Part shown: positions 52,552-64,000 of the stretch, piece by piece
How the letters are laid out: each line of letters opens with the position of its first letter
Position numbering within the stretch: position 1 is the first letter of the stretch
Source: Anthopleura xanthogrammica
Taxonomy: Eukaryota > Cnidaria > Anthozoa > Actiniaria > Actiniidae
Direction: 5' to 3'
Length of the DNA stretch: 64,000 nucleotides
Assembly: GCA_964019055.1 (NCBI GenBank)
Contig: OZ025211.1
Span: forward strand, 2,898,835-2,962,834
Translations under genes and position numbers: made by a program
Notes under the pieces: generated by a model
Told to the model about the DNA's origin: nothing
Seen by the model: only the letters and a program-made list of their open reading frames with translations
The model's database searches: none

Positions 52552-55500
52552 TCATGTGCTTTCGATCAGCGTATCGATATCATTGAACAACCCGAAGTCC
52601 TCGTCATGGTTTTTACTTTCAAAACGAGCCTTTGTTATTTCTCTCACCTTCGATTGAACGTACACATTCATAAGCGAAGGAATGTCGGACTCTAACGGAC
52701 AAACCATCTTGCTTTGAATATCACGTATCTTCTCTGCCACCTCCGATGGAGATTTGTTTTTCAGCTCGCGCACCGAAGTCACCAAGAAGTACGCATCTAT
52801 TGGCAGGGATACAACGCTGGCCACAACCCCTGCAACATGAGTAGCTCGACTTGCGACTGACAAGGCGTCAAATACCGCTGTACCCGCAATACGCGCGCCT
52901 GCGGTGCCGGCAGTTACGCCTGAAGATGTAGCTGCGAGGACAGCACCAACGACTCGTGCACTGGCCTTCACTGGGTGAAGCTGCTCTGATTTCATAATCT
53001 TCATACCAGCAATTTCTTCAAAGTGAAACATGACTCTTAAAATGGCGTCTGGTGACGCATCAGCAGTGCCATCAAGTTCTTCTATCTTGTCGAAGATTCT
53101 AGAAAAGTAATAAACAATAAACCCATCCAAGTCTTGTTGTAACCTTGGCTGATTAATAATAAAAATTGCACCAGCTTTTGCATCATTATAATAGAGACAA
53201 AATAGGATAACCTAATCAGCGCAGAAGTACTGTTATCAACGAGGGCCCTGCGCCCTATTGATTGAATGAAAAATTGCACCGAGTTTTAAACCATTAAACT
53301 GAATAGGGACAAACGGTCTTCTGGACCAACCACGCCACGCCCAGATACTTCTTTCCTTACCTTTGTACATTTCTTTCTATCAGCTTGTCTAATTTTTCCA
53401 TGCTCTTTCGTAGATTTTCGCTTTCCTCCTTATCTTCCGCGATAGTATCCTCCACTTTCTTTAATTCGGTTTTTGATTCAACAATTTCTGCCATTTTCGC
53501 GCCAAAAGTGGTAATTCCTCCAGCAGCCGCGATAGCGCCGCCCGCAATCATTACTGGGATAGTGGCGCCAAATGTGAAGAATGAACTTATGAATCCGCCA
53601 ACAACTAGGCCAGTGGCAAGTACAGAAGTGGTTGCGCCAGCAGCTGTTGCGATGTTTGCTTTGCGGTGAAATTCATCAAGTTCTGCGGTCATCTCGTCAA
53701 GATTCATTTCTTCGAGTTCCCGGATGGTTCGTCTTCTGACGGGAATCAATTGAAGAAAGTCTTTGCAGACTTTTATTTTTTGTAATTGGATATCATATTT
53801 GACGATTTCTAAACGGAAAAGGAATACATTCTGTGAATCTCCATGAATCTCATGATCATGCACATAATTGTCTTATCTCATTTTATCAAATCCCATCGGC
53901 AATCTTTTTATACTTGGCTATCCATGCATCCATGCATCCATGCATCCATGCATCATTCTATCCTTCCATTTGTACTTCAATATATTTATAATCATGTTTC
54001 TACAAAAAAAATCCTTCAATTCACCCTTCTTTGCTTTTTTTTTTCCCTTCCTTCCTCCCTCATTTCATCACTAGACCCCTTGCCTTTTACCAGTTGTCAC
54101 CCTAGTTGGTTTTTTATGGCTTGGTTAAGTCTTTTGCTTGTCCGTCCGATTCGTACTTGGTTTTAAAGCAACACTCGCAAATGCACAGAAAGCATCGCTA
54201 ACAACAGCAATAATGTAGTCAAAGATGGATCAAGAAGTATTTTTTTCATATTTTTGAAAAGCAAAGTCTACATTTAATTTTGGACTAAAAAGAGTAGAAG
54301 TAGCCTTACAAGACCAGGAAAAATGGGTAAACAGTATTTCAGTTCGGTAGAAAACATTTTATAGAAGGTACAGTCGTTGATATTGTTTAACTAAGATTTC
54401 GTAAAAAAGTCGAACAAATATGTGTAAAGACCCTTTTGAGCTTGTGCATGTTTTTCTATTTCAGAATACGTGTCACTCCCTAGAGTATCGTCGCACATGA
54501 CACATGAATATGGACACAACTCAAACAAAGAACCTTATACTCAAGAGAATTACACGTGGTCTGAAACGGGAAAACATTACGCCCAAGCCGAAAAGGGTCT
54601 ATTCATGCTTCGATTCCACCTTCCTATTCACCTTTCAAGAAGACAGGATCAGCTAGTATCTTTACAATATCTTGTGCCCTGGGTCTTTTCTTGGGATCAG
54701 TCTCTAAGCACTCATCAACTAGTTGTCTTAACTGGCTTGCTTCTCCCATTTTTCTGAAGTCTGCTTGTAGTTGTGAAAGCACTGTTGCTTCTGTATAAAT
54801 ATAAAAGACAAAGGGATTTCTATTTAAAGTAAACAACTTTGTCTTTATAATTATCCTAGCCCCGGGGGGGGGGGGGGGGGTTACTTCGGGTCGTTTCATA
54901 AGGAAATGAAATGTGTTATATTCATATTCGAATACTATCGGACAGCAGACAGCCGCAGACAAAGTTTAGGAAAATGAAAAGAAAAGATGGGGTGTCCCGT
55001 GCTCGTTTTCGAGATAATCAACATTTAATGGATGCCTACGTGCGAGTTTTTGGAGCAAAAATTGCGCCACCAAAAGTGATCAGAAAAAAATTACAACTCA
55101 TAAGATAATAGTTCTTTGCAGGCCTTATCATGCACAAATGCCAGCTACTTTTTCATGCGTTAGAAAAATTAACTTTTTAAAGATTTTTAGAAGTTCTTTC
55201 AATTAAGCTTATAAAAAGTATAGAGTCCCGTGCAAATTTGAAGGTTCTGCGCTGTTGATTAAGTTCAAAACGTGTATGGTTCCTCAATAAAATTTCGTAT
55301 TTCATTCAGCGGTTTTTGTGCGTGCGCTCATCGTGGGCTCAAATCGAGCGTTCAAAAGTGGGCAGTCACCGGCCTTAAGGTAGTTCCGGACACTTGGATT
55401 TAATCAATGAATTTTCTAGGCGATCATTCAGATCATTGTTAGGAAAGTCAAAAACCGAGAAAAAAATAGGGGTCACCGTATTGGTTATAGAGCTATAAGA

Positions 55501-58500
55501 TGTAGTAAAAGCAGGTATTTGCAATGATATGCGGTCATTTTGCTCACAAAATACTTTTACTAAGTAGTCTAGAGAATACGAACGCATTTTGCGGGCAAAA
55601 GCATTAGAGTATTTGGGGATTGTTGTCATTGATAGATAGAGTAAAATGCTTTCGAAAAGACCGGATTTCTTCACTATCAAAGCATGAATGAGGCCCAAAG
55701 AATAAATCGAATTTTGAAAAGACCTTGTTCATGCAATTCATGTATATGTGGACCAGCTTAAGATTTGAAACACCACGCCAAACATGACGAAAGAGCCGGC
55801 AACTCACTCACGCGAGAAAATGGCGGTAATGGGCATAATTCGAGGTGGAATTTCCTTCATGAAATGAGATAAGATCAGAAGGTCTACCACGGGAAGTTTA
55901 AGAGCGACTGTCTGTAAAAATCGAGAATCGTTCGAAAGTTGTAAAAATTGTGATTTCTTTATACTTTGCCCAAAAGACCCTTAGGGTAAACTATTTTCGA
56001 AAAAAAACATTTAAAGGTTTGGCCGATTTTTATTTTTGGCGAAATCGAGAAAAGTTTAAATTCACGTCCGAGCATGTCTGGCGGCCTTCGAAATGCGTGA
56101 AAAATGGTGCATCTTTGATAACCGCTCACGACCGATTGAAACCCCGTTCGAAATTGAAAAATTCACAACTGATTTATCTATTCACGTCTTAATTTAATTA
56201 ACTTAATTAACTTAACTTAATTTGAGCTATACAGACATTTTATTTATTTCTATTTTCTTACTAAGGTAAGGGCACTTTGGAGCTGCTAGAGAAAACATCG
56301 AATTACGGGCAAATCCAATGCATTCATTCTCCAATGCGCTAGACAATATTACAAAAAAAAAAAAAATTTCCTTCAAGCTCAACTATCATAGTAAGTCACC
56401 ACAAAATATCTAACTTGGCCCGAAAAAAGCCTGACTTCTAGAGAAAGAGTTCTAAGCACTACTTTGACCCGTCGTAACGCAATCTAACACTTGAGCGTTA
56501 CCAAGACTGCAGAAGTATAAGTTTTGTAAACATTGAGATAATAATATTCAAGAAAACTATGTACTGAACTACAACAATGACTTCCGGTTACATTCCCGCA
56601 GTAACACAATAACAACAACAACAAACTGTCCTTACATTTGGAACATTTGCTCTTTTCGGTCCTCATCATTTTGTGCGAAGCAAAAGGCTGTGCTGAAAAA
56701 GTTATAAGCACGAGTAAAGCGTGACATCGTAATGGCTCTGTAAATCTACTGTTCTTTAGCTAGCTACTACCTTTTGTTTTCGAGGCTATGAGTCTTAAGA
56801 TATCTTAAGAGGCGAATGTATAGGCCAACGGATGGAATGAGCTCATAAAAGCAGCGAAAATGCGGTTCTGAATTTTAACGGATTTCTATGAATTACATAT
56901 CAAAATGTTCAGAAAAGCGAGGGTTTTTTTGAACCACTTCTGTGTTTTTTGACAGGTTCTGTTTTATTTCAAAGATAGACGATTTTCTAGCTTGACCCCG
57001 GTTATGTCACGCATTTTCTCTTGTAAATAACAAACAACTGCGTGCATTCAAATCAAGAATACGGTGGTTTTTACTGGGTTGCTATGGTAGGAAACCAGTC
57101 TTAAAATGAGATCCGTTTTTCGGGCGTCAGGTAGACCATAATTTCACACGTCATGATTGGTCGAGAACTTGTAAACAATGTCCAATGTCCAATGAAGTTG
57201 CCACACGACATCGAGGACGATGTATTTATAGTTTTTAGTGTTGTGTCACCATTAATTCATTCGTTCAGGGTTCGTGAAATACTATTTTGTCTGTAGGCAT
57301 GTTGCGTACTATGTCTTTAGGTTTTTTAACGCTACGCTTAAACAATTTACAAACACACACGCCGTACGTGGTAGACACACACTAAAAGATGTTAATGAGC
57401 GATTTTGGAACGGGTTGGTCCACATACTTAAAGAGAGAAGTCTGAGAATCTATGAGCTATCTCTGAGAATCTATGAGCAAACTACGGTATGAGAATCGTA
57501 GAACTAGACAAACTAGTCAAAATAGACTTAGGGAATCTATAAACTACCTAGCTATAATCAAACTAGATCTTACCAGATCTCAGATACAAAAAAATATACT
57601 GAGACAAACTACATAGATAGTGATCTACAAGAAAGCGAACTGCCAAGACTCCTTGTTGAATATTTCCATTTATGAAGATACAGAAAACAAAAACTGAGGG
57701 AAAAACAAATGACCAGTTAAACACATTTTGGCTAAGAGTATTTACGTTGATAAAACGTTTGTTTTGCAGCGAACAGTTTCGATACTGAAATAGATATGTT
57801 TATTTCATCAGCTAGTCTTGAAAGGTACTCTAGTAGGTCAAGTAGTAATATAATATGCGTTGACAAGTCAGTAACGCAACACTAATGTCTTACTAGAATT
57901 TAAAATGTTTTTTAATAAAGGGGGACTTTGAACCCAAAAGGAACACTTTGGTAAGAAATAATAGAGTATATAGGATTGGAGAGTGGACGATCTCTCGTTA
58001 TAATAGAATTCGATCCAAACCCTATAATACAGTCCGTGAACTAAGACAGCTAATATGAGATATTTTAAAGGAAGAATAGCGGTATGTTTTGAATTAAAAA
58101 ACGAAAGAGTAAGGCACTTGGAACTCTCAAGCAGTATGGCACAGGACGTTCCTGGTCGTAATACTACGTATAAATAGGTCAACTTTGAATACATATTTTC
58201 ATATCAAACACAGGGGCGCTATCGGGCGCTACCAAATTTTCTGGTTGAACAACATATAAAGACTATTCTGATAAAAAATTAGAGAAATCCATGGTACAGT
58301 TTTTGAACTAGCGGAATTTTAATGACTACCATTATTGTTCACATATTTGGCGCTTTTAAGTTCCAACTTTTAAAACAGTAATTTAGCCTCTTATAAGCCA
58401 CATTACACTTTAATTTGCCAACCATTTATGAAAAATAATCTTTAAATTGCAAATCAAAGCGTGATCCGGTCCGAATTCGATTTCATGATGCAGAAAAAGT

Positions 58501-60712
58501 GTTTCAACTTCCCAGTAGAATCTGATGAATACCTTGTCGGACGTCCGCCATCTTGAAAATACTCGAAATAATGCTTTGCGGCCTGAGAGCAACCACCACC
58601 TGGATTCTTCAGTACGGATTATAGTAACATATGGCGAGATTTCTAATTAGTGATCTGGCCAATCACGTGCCGGGATTTCGCAGTACGTCAGCAAAACGTC
58701 ACATTATTTTTAAAAATTAACTGCAAAACGTCACAAACTCAAGCAGAATCAAAACATTGAATGTGGCGGTCGAGATCCTAAAGGACTTTGCGAGGTTTAG
58801 ATAAAACTGAATCGCAAGCGAAATATTAAACTGGAGTTTTTATTACTACACTTTTAGAAAGTGAGTGTTGCCATCGTACCATAAGGATGTATAAATCGTG
58901 TGTGACAAGCTTTATGGTAGAGTACATTGCTGTTCAAAGTAGCGGTTTCAGTGGGAAACTTCGCGATCAACCTTTTAACTATATAAAGTAAGACTTATGT
59001 TGTATTTGGCAAGAAGAACAATTCCGCTGTAATATTTAGTCATTTGCAATTATGAAGATCTAATACTGAGTTTTCAAGATATCACATAAATTTCACAATA
59101 ATTCATAAAGCGATCTGCGCACAAATAAATACACAAGCCACAGTAGTTGACTGCTAAACTCAACTCGACTCAGTAACGCCATCGCCGTATAAAGAGGAAC
59201 ATAACTCTACTGAAATGAAAAGTTAAGACTTACTGGTAAAGTTGGCTATACGATTAGAACTAGAAGAGTCTATTAAAAGGCATATTAAAAACTATCTTGT
59301 AATTCATAAAGTGAAAACAAAGTCTAAGAGCGTGACAAACCAAAACACTCAACCCGAGGTTTACCGTAAACAAGAGCTTCAGTATGGCCGTTGGAGACTC
59401 AATGTTTCGAAGAGTGGTACCGGTTTGTTTAAGGTGGTACCATGTTGAAACTTCGCACAAACCAAGATAATTTATCTTAGAACACATAAAAAAATACGAT
59501 GATCTTAGAAAAAATTGGAATAATGTAAAATATGTTGATTTATCGAGCTTCTCTTACTGGCTTTGACAATATCGCAGCCAACTGACTGCAGAAAATTCAT
59601 GAAATCTATAGGAAAAACTTGACAAATCCAGCATTATTTACTATATCTGGTATCTTGAAATCCACTTGCTGCTGTCTGAGTAAAAATATCCCGAGTGTAG
59701 TGTCCGTGAGAGCCCAGGCAGTAGATTTTATAGAAAGCGGAATATTTTTGAATTATTTTTTGGTTTCAGTACTCGCGAAGACAATAGGCCGTAACGTCAC
59801 AAATCTCGCCATATGTTACTATAATCCGTACTTTCACTTAATTTGATGTCTCGATACGGAGTTTCAGTACATCGATGTAACGATATCGAAAAATCAAAAT
59901 TTTCTCTGACCGATTTTGAGTAAATCGTAAAAACATTTTTTAATTTTGAGAAAAGTATACCAGTGATCTTGGTAGTCTTGGAAGTGTTGCTGTAGACAGC
60001 ATTCCCGTTTCTATTTTTTTAGGTTATGAATATTAAGATACTTGCCTTCGTCTTTCGCTGGGGCATTTTCCAGATTTATAATGAATCCTTCCTGAAGAGT
60101 CTTACCAAAAGAGAACACATCTATCTCCGTGCCATATTTAGGAGGATTGTCATACGTCTCGGGTGCCATGTAGTCTGGTGTTCCAGGAACAGGCGAAAGC
60201 TGTCTTGTAATGTCTTTGGCAATAATCTTAGCTAACCCTATATCACATATTTTAGCTCGTAATAAAGCTGGATTACTTTTATCTAGAAGGATATTCTTAG
60301 GGCAAAGATCTCTGTGAATGATCGGTTCGTCTTGTCCGTGTAAGTACTCCAGCCCTTCGGCGACATCGAGCATTATAGTAACCAGTTCTTCAAGAGGCAT
60401 CACTGCCTTGTTCTCACTAAAATGCTTTCCCAGATCGCAGTCCAATAGCTCAGTTATCAATATCGGAGGTTTTTTGGGCTCATAGATAATATGGAGCACT
60501 TCTAGAATATTTGGGTGCTCCAAACGTCGTAGAAGCTCACACTCCTTCACGAATTTTGCCACCACGCCATTGTCTCCTCCAGGATCAAAGCGAACGAGTA
60601 GCGGATGAATTCGCTTCGCAGCGACTAGTTTACCGTTCCATTTTGCTTTATAGACTTCTCCGTAACTTCCTGAACCCAAACTCTGAATAAAGCGAACATT
60701 ATTTTGGCCCAT
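52552..60712 (-). CDS. Kinase-ApoL fusion protein 2
   Basis: Four exons on minus: 60712-60046, 54790-54632, 53808-53361 and 53098-52552. Phases are the same as in gene 1 and sum to 1821 nt (606 aa). The first ~165 kinase residues are nearly identical to gene 1. The activation segment and following part differ (IIAKDITRQLSPVPGTPDYM; a shorter loop before [21 protein letters not shown]). HRD, DIG, APE and the second-exon Arg are kept. The linker reads KYDIQLQKIKVCKDFLQLIP, followed by the same hydrophobic hairpin. The C-terminus is shorter (DIDTLIEST). The first intron is 5.3 kb, again starts with GC (GAAG|GCAAGT), and contains a dispersed repeat at 57073-57995. Its 3' end lies 1.9 kb upstream of gene 1, in tandem. 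Confidence 0.78.
54460..54620. mobile_element. Fragment of the foldback family, next to gene 2 exon 2
   Basis: cagaatacgtgtcactccct, caactcaaacaaagaacctt and ttacacgtggtctgaaac with cccaagccgaaaagggtc match the element at 20.5-21.2 kb. It abuts the donor of exon 2 (54632) of kinase-ApoL 2. Confidence 0.7.
54863..57072. other. Kinase-ApoL 2 intron 1, left part: no exon recognised
   Basis: Starts with a truncated copy of the poly-G hAT-like element (54863-54900). Short frames at 54911-55108, 55375-55807, 55950-56192 and 56484-56711 have no recognisable family. I do not call them genes. Confidence 0.45.
57073..57995 (-). mobile_element. Dispersed repeat of about 1 kb, copy 2 (inverted relative to 5.5-6.6 kb)
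   Basis: Closely similar to the reverse complement of 5565-6555, from actgggttgctatggta through to gagtggacgatctctcg. The inner frame with FRFFNATLKQ and THAVRGRHTLKDV is open for about 70 codons, then broken. The terminal gcaacccagt seen in copy 1 is lost at the right end. It lies inside the long intron of kinase-ApoL 2. Confidence 0.65.
57996..60045. other. Kinase-ApoL 2 intron 1, right part: no exon recognised
   Basis: AT-rich sequence up to the GC donor of exon 1 at 60045. No splice-bounded open segment with a recognisable protein was found. Confidence 0.45.
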
Positions 60713-61422
60713 TGCGGTTGTTTTCGAGTGACTTTTTTATCTGCTTTGAAGATGAATTTTTCTGTTGTAACAGCAATCATCTGTCTTTCTTGTCATAACT
60801 AGCATTTAAAATGATGCAGGTTTATCTATAGTATTGTTCTTCTTTTCGTATTGTAAGGCAAACTAGATTGTTTTGATGCGAAGCGTTTATATCGAGGGGT
60901 TTCACTTTCGCTTTTTGGCCTCCTTCGTTTTAACATAATAGCTTGGGCTCCCTGTGTCAATTCCTGACCCTCGCCCCAAACTCCTAATTACGATATTTTA
61001 AGGTGGCTCCTAGTAGTCATTTTTCCTGACCGCTCTTCTAATTTAAAGTCTGCAGATATTTAGTCCTAATATATCAGGCTCGAAAAACTTGGTTCTTATA
61101 CCTGTTTTTAGACTAGGATGAAAGTTAACAGTTTTCTAACTTACGATGCATGCAATGATGAGTGTGTTAGCTGAATCGTTACCAATTATTGTGGAGAAGG
61201 CAAATGTAAGTAAAGAAATTTTGACTAATAAACTTTTATTTCCCGATGTACAAATTTTTCTTGAGTGTTTATATTTATCATGAAGTCTGTATGAATCTAA
61301 GAACTTTATTTAGCGAGTTTTAAAAAGCACGAAAAAAAATGCGCTCGCGCCGTCGTATTTGACGTTCGCGTCCTGATGCTAAATCAGTCTATTCTAATCT
61401 CTTGGGCTGCACGCAGGCTAAG

Positions 61423-61446
61423 AACCACCCACCGAGAAAAAAACTG
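61423..61446 (+). pseudogene. Second relic of an Ig-3 stalk exon end
   Basis: Identical to the relic at 51401-51424, followed by gtgagttcatc. It was carried along by the 50.7-52.6 / 60.7-62.7 kb duplication. Confidence 0.65.
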
Positions 61447-61710
61447 GTGAGTTCATCTAAGATTATCATGCATCAACATAGCGCGATAAAAGAGAAAGTT
61501 GCCAGCCTCAACTACCTTTTTATAGGTAAATACTTCAAAAATTGAAGGATTCTTATGAAGAATGAATTTGTAGAGCAATTAATTAGTTTGCTGGCTTGAG
61601 ATAAAGTTTGTGAGAGTGATTTGCCCTAGTGGATTTTACTTTGGCTGGTTCAAACCTGAGGTGACTATAACCAAAAATTATTTTATAACATTCTATTAAT
61701 GACAAATATT

Positions 61711-62287
61711 CCGGGGGGGGGGGGTACTTCGGGTCGTTTCATACGGGGATGCTCCGCCCGGACTCTCGAACCCTTACCCTTTCACATACCAAATTTCGGC
61801 AAAAGGTATACGTACCCCTTTTTATATCTTTTTGCCTGAAAAGGTACCAGCTGAGCGGTGAACCCGGCTCGCAAAGCATGAGTGGACAAAATTGCCGGCC
61901 CTGACGCAACTACTAATCAATTTTTTACAAAATATTCAATAAGGTAATTCTATGGTAAAACCTGTTAAAAAAGTATTTTTGCCCAGCTAATAGTAAAAGT
62001 TTTATCTTTCAAAACAAAAGCAGCCCACCGACCGACTGCGCGAAATTTTGGTTATACGAGGGCCGAAGGCAAAACAGCCAAACGTGCTGTGATTGGCTGA
62101 AACAAAATTCCCCGCTCACCTGGTACCCCTTTCATATATACCTTTGTAGAAAACTACGGTTTTTATACCAAAACTCACAAATTCCCACCTCTTTTCTATA
62201 CTTGCGGCCTAGAAAAGGTACCCCTTTCGGGCGGAGCATCCCAGTATAGTCCATTATAGGGAGTACCCCCCCCCCCCCCCCCCCGGG
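61711..62287. mobile_element. hAT-like foldback element, copy D
   Basis: Same element and same 8-bp duplication caaatatt (61703-61710 and 62288-62295) as 51689-52261. Only the poly-G and poly-C tract lengths and a few bases differ. Confidence 0.85.
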
Positions 62288-62515
62288 CAAATATTCCCTT
62301 CTAAGGGATAAGTTGGGCCACCCATGTAGCTTACACCTGTCCTCATGGGCATTTTTACTCTTTTCTTTGACGGAGAATCAAGCTTAAGCTACAATATTAC
62401 ACTATTAACTCGATAATATTGAATACATAGCATCGATCCTTACGGATATGGACGATCCTTTTCGTTGATCCTTCTTTAAACTACGACACATGTCAGGAAA
62501 AGCGCTAGCCCACTT

Positions 62516-62660
62516 TTATCTACAAAGTGTTGATTTACTGTCAATCAAAGCTAAGGGTCCCGTTTTTGTTGAGCTCATCATGTGCTTTCGATCAGCGTAT
62601 CGATATCATTGATCAACCCGAAGTCCTCGTCATGGATTTTACTTTCAAAACGAGCCTTTG
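62516..62660 (-). pseudogene. Truncated 3' end of a gene-2-type ApoL exon
   Basis: The sequence matches 52494-52638 (the end of kinase-ApoL 2, including the gaagtcctcgtcatgg segment). At about 62660 it switches to tgtttagtcaacggcatgta, which is the flank of gene-1-type ApoL exons (35292, 45236). It therefore marks a recombination junction directly downstream of the third ApoL gene. Confidence 0.8.
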
Positions 62661-62730
62661 TTTAGTCAACGGCATGTAAAAACCGTTCCAATTTGAAGGT
62701 AAGTTTCTTCTACAAAGTGTTGATTGACTT

Positions 62731-64000
62731 TCAATCGAAGCTAAGAGTCCCGTTTTTGTTCAGGTCGTCGTGTGCTATCAGCGTATCGATATCATCGATC
62801 AACACAAACTCCTCGTGGATTTTACCTTGAAAATGATCCTTCGCTACTTCTGTCACCTTCAATTGAACGTACGCCTCCATAAGTAAAGGAATCTCGGACT
62901 CTAACGGACAAACCATCTTGCTTTGAATATCACGTATCTTCTCTGCCACCTCCGATGGAGATTTATTTTTCAGCGCGCGCACCGAAGTCACCAAGAAGTA
63001 CGCATCTATTGGGAGGGATACAACGCTGGCCACAAACCCTGCAATATGAGTAGCTCGACTTGCGACTGACAAGGTGTCAAATACCGCTGTACCCGCAATA
63101 CGCGCGCCTGCAGTGCCGGCAGTTACGCCTGAAGATGTAGCTGCGAGGACAGCACCAGCGGCTCGTGCGCTGCTTTTGACCGGGTGTAGTTGCTCTAATT
63201 CCATAATCTTCATACCAGCAATTTCTTCAAAGTGAAACATGACGTTCAAAATGGCGTCTGGTGACGCTTCATCACTGAATTCTTCAAGGCCTTCTCTCTT
63301 GTCGAAGATCCTAGAAAAGTAATAAACAATAAACCCGTCCAAGTCTTGCTTTTACATTGATAGTAACAACAACAACAATAACTTATACAATGTTGTTTGC
63401 CAAGGATAATATAGTCAGCACAGAAGTACTAGTAATGTTATCAATGAGGGCCCTGCCCTGTTGATTGAACTATTAAACTATTCAACTGAATAGGAACAAA
63501 AAAATGAGGTCTTCTGGACCACCTACGCCACACCCAGATACTCCTATCCTTACCTTTGCACATTTCTTTCTATCAATTTGTTTAGTTTATCGATGCTCTT
63601 TCGTAGATTTTCGTTTTCCTCCTTATTTTCCGCGATAGTATCCTCCACTTTCTTGATATTGGTTTTTGACTTTATAATGTCTGATATTTTCGCGCCAAAA
63701 GTGGTAAGTCCCCCGGCAGCCCCGATACTTCCGCCCGCAATCATTACTGGGATAGTGGCGCCAAATGTGAAGAATGAACTTATGAATCCACCAACAACTA
63801 GGCCAGTGCCAAGTACAGAAGTGGTTGCGCCAGCAGCTGTTGCGATGTTTGCTTTGCGGTGAAATTCATCAAGTGCTGCGGTCATCTTGTGAAGATTCAT
63901 TTCTTCGAGTTCCTGGATGGTTCGTCTTCTGACGGGAATCCAGTTATGGAATTCTTCGCACACTTTTCTTTTTTGTGACTGAAAATCATATTTGACGATT
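62731..64000 (-). CDS. Kinase-ApoL gene 3, ApoL exons (partial, cut by right edge)
   Basis: Two minus-strand exons: >64000-63554 and 63310-62731 (193 codons with stop). By comparison with its paralogues the first exon should start one base beyond the window (expected length 448 nt). The product has the same linker ([20 protein letters not shown]), hydrophobic hairpin ([32 protein letters not shown]), coiled segment and second hydrophobic region as genes 1 and 2. It ends like gene 1 ([12 protein letters not shown]). Whether kinase exons precede it cannot be seen. Its phase-1 entry is compatible with the kinase exon 2 of the paralogues. Confidence 0.8.

Larger units (their letters stand above)
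60713..62660. repeat. Duplicate of 50692-52640 (promoter block of kinase-ApoL genes)
   Basis: Nearly identical to 50692-52640, including the Ig-exon relic (61423-61446), the hAT-like element (61711-62287, same caatatt-type flanks) and the 3' tail of a gene-2-type ApoL exon (62516-62660). The identity block extends left into the 5' two thirds of kinase exon 1. This indicates a recent duplication or gene conversion. Confidence 0.9.

Noticed and set aside
55375..55698. Minus-strand 107-codon frame in the long intron of kinase-ApoL 2
   Set aside because: No recognisable motif and no splice-site support; left uncalled.

Overview
This is a 64-kb piece of an invertebrate animal (metazoan) nuclear genome. 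Genes are split by short introns with GT-AG (and some GC-AG) boundaries. The sequence is AT-rich and full of microsatellites, foldback elements and MITEs. The gene content (a GGT7-like enzyme, immunoglobulin-domain membrane proteins with Thr/Pro mucin-like stalks, apolipoprotein-L-like proteins) and the repeat style fit a cnidarian, probably an anthozoan. That placement is an inference, not proven by a marker gene. All gene models below were built by hand from splice sites and reading-frame phase. Every complete multi-exon model sums to an exact multiple of three.

Layout. (1) 0.3-2.0 kb, minus: 5' exons of a GGT7-like gamma-glutamyltransferase running off the left edge. (2) 2-9.5 kb: no convincing gene. 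It holds a 164-bp satellite with a two-unit higher-order pattern, one copy of a ~1-kb dispersed repeat whose inverted partner lies at 57-58 kb, and small palindromic elements. (3) 10.4-14.1 kb, minus: a five-exon gene for a 615-aa single-pass membrane protein. Its signal peptide core is ten methionines encoded by an (ATG)n microsatellite, and its tail is about 490 residues. (4) 16.1-23.5 kb, plus, head to head with the previous gene: Ig-1, a 606-aa protein with signal peptide, one Ig domain, Thr/Pro stalk, transmembrane segment and a Pro-rich tail with tyrosine motifs. A damaged tandem copy of its last exon follows. (5) 25.0-28.3 kb, plus: Ig-2, a 275-aa paralogue with a short tail.

(6) 27.4-48.1 kb: a near-identical tandem duplication of about 10 kb (copies A and B). 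Each copy carries a short, probably GPI-anchored Ig paralogue (Ig-3A, Ig-3B; plus) facing ApoL-like exons (minus). The breakpoints cut Ig-2 inside its stalk exon and cut a kinase-ApoL gene inside an intron. As a result copy B starts with an Ig-2 remnant, and the ApoL exons of copy A have no kinase exons. (7) 45.3-64 kb, minus: a tandem array of genes whose exons join in phase to give a complete protein kinase domain followed by an apolipoprotein-L-like domain. Two are complete (626 and 606 aa) and a third is cut by the right edge.

The recurring unit is an Ig receptor gene on plus converging on an ApoL or kinase-ApoL gene on minus. Small relics of an Ig stalk exon at 51.4 and 61.4 kb show that the unit was once repeated further right. 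The kinase-ApoL architecture and its linkage to surface Ig proteins are the most interesting content: it could be a membrane-active cell-death or immune effector next to recognition-type receptors. That function is inference only.
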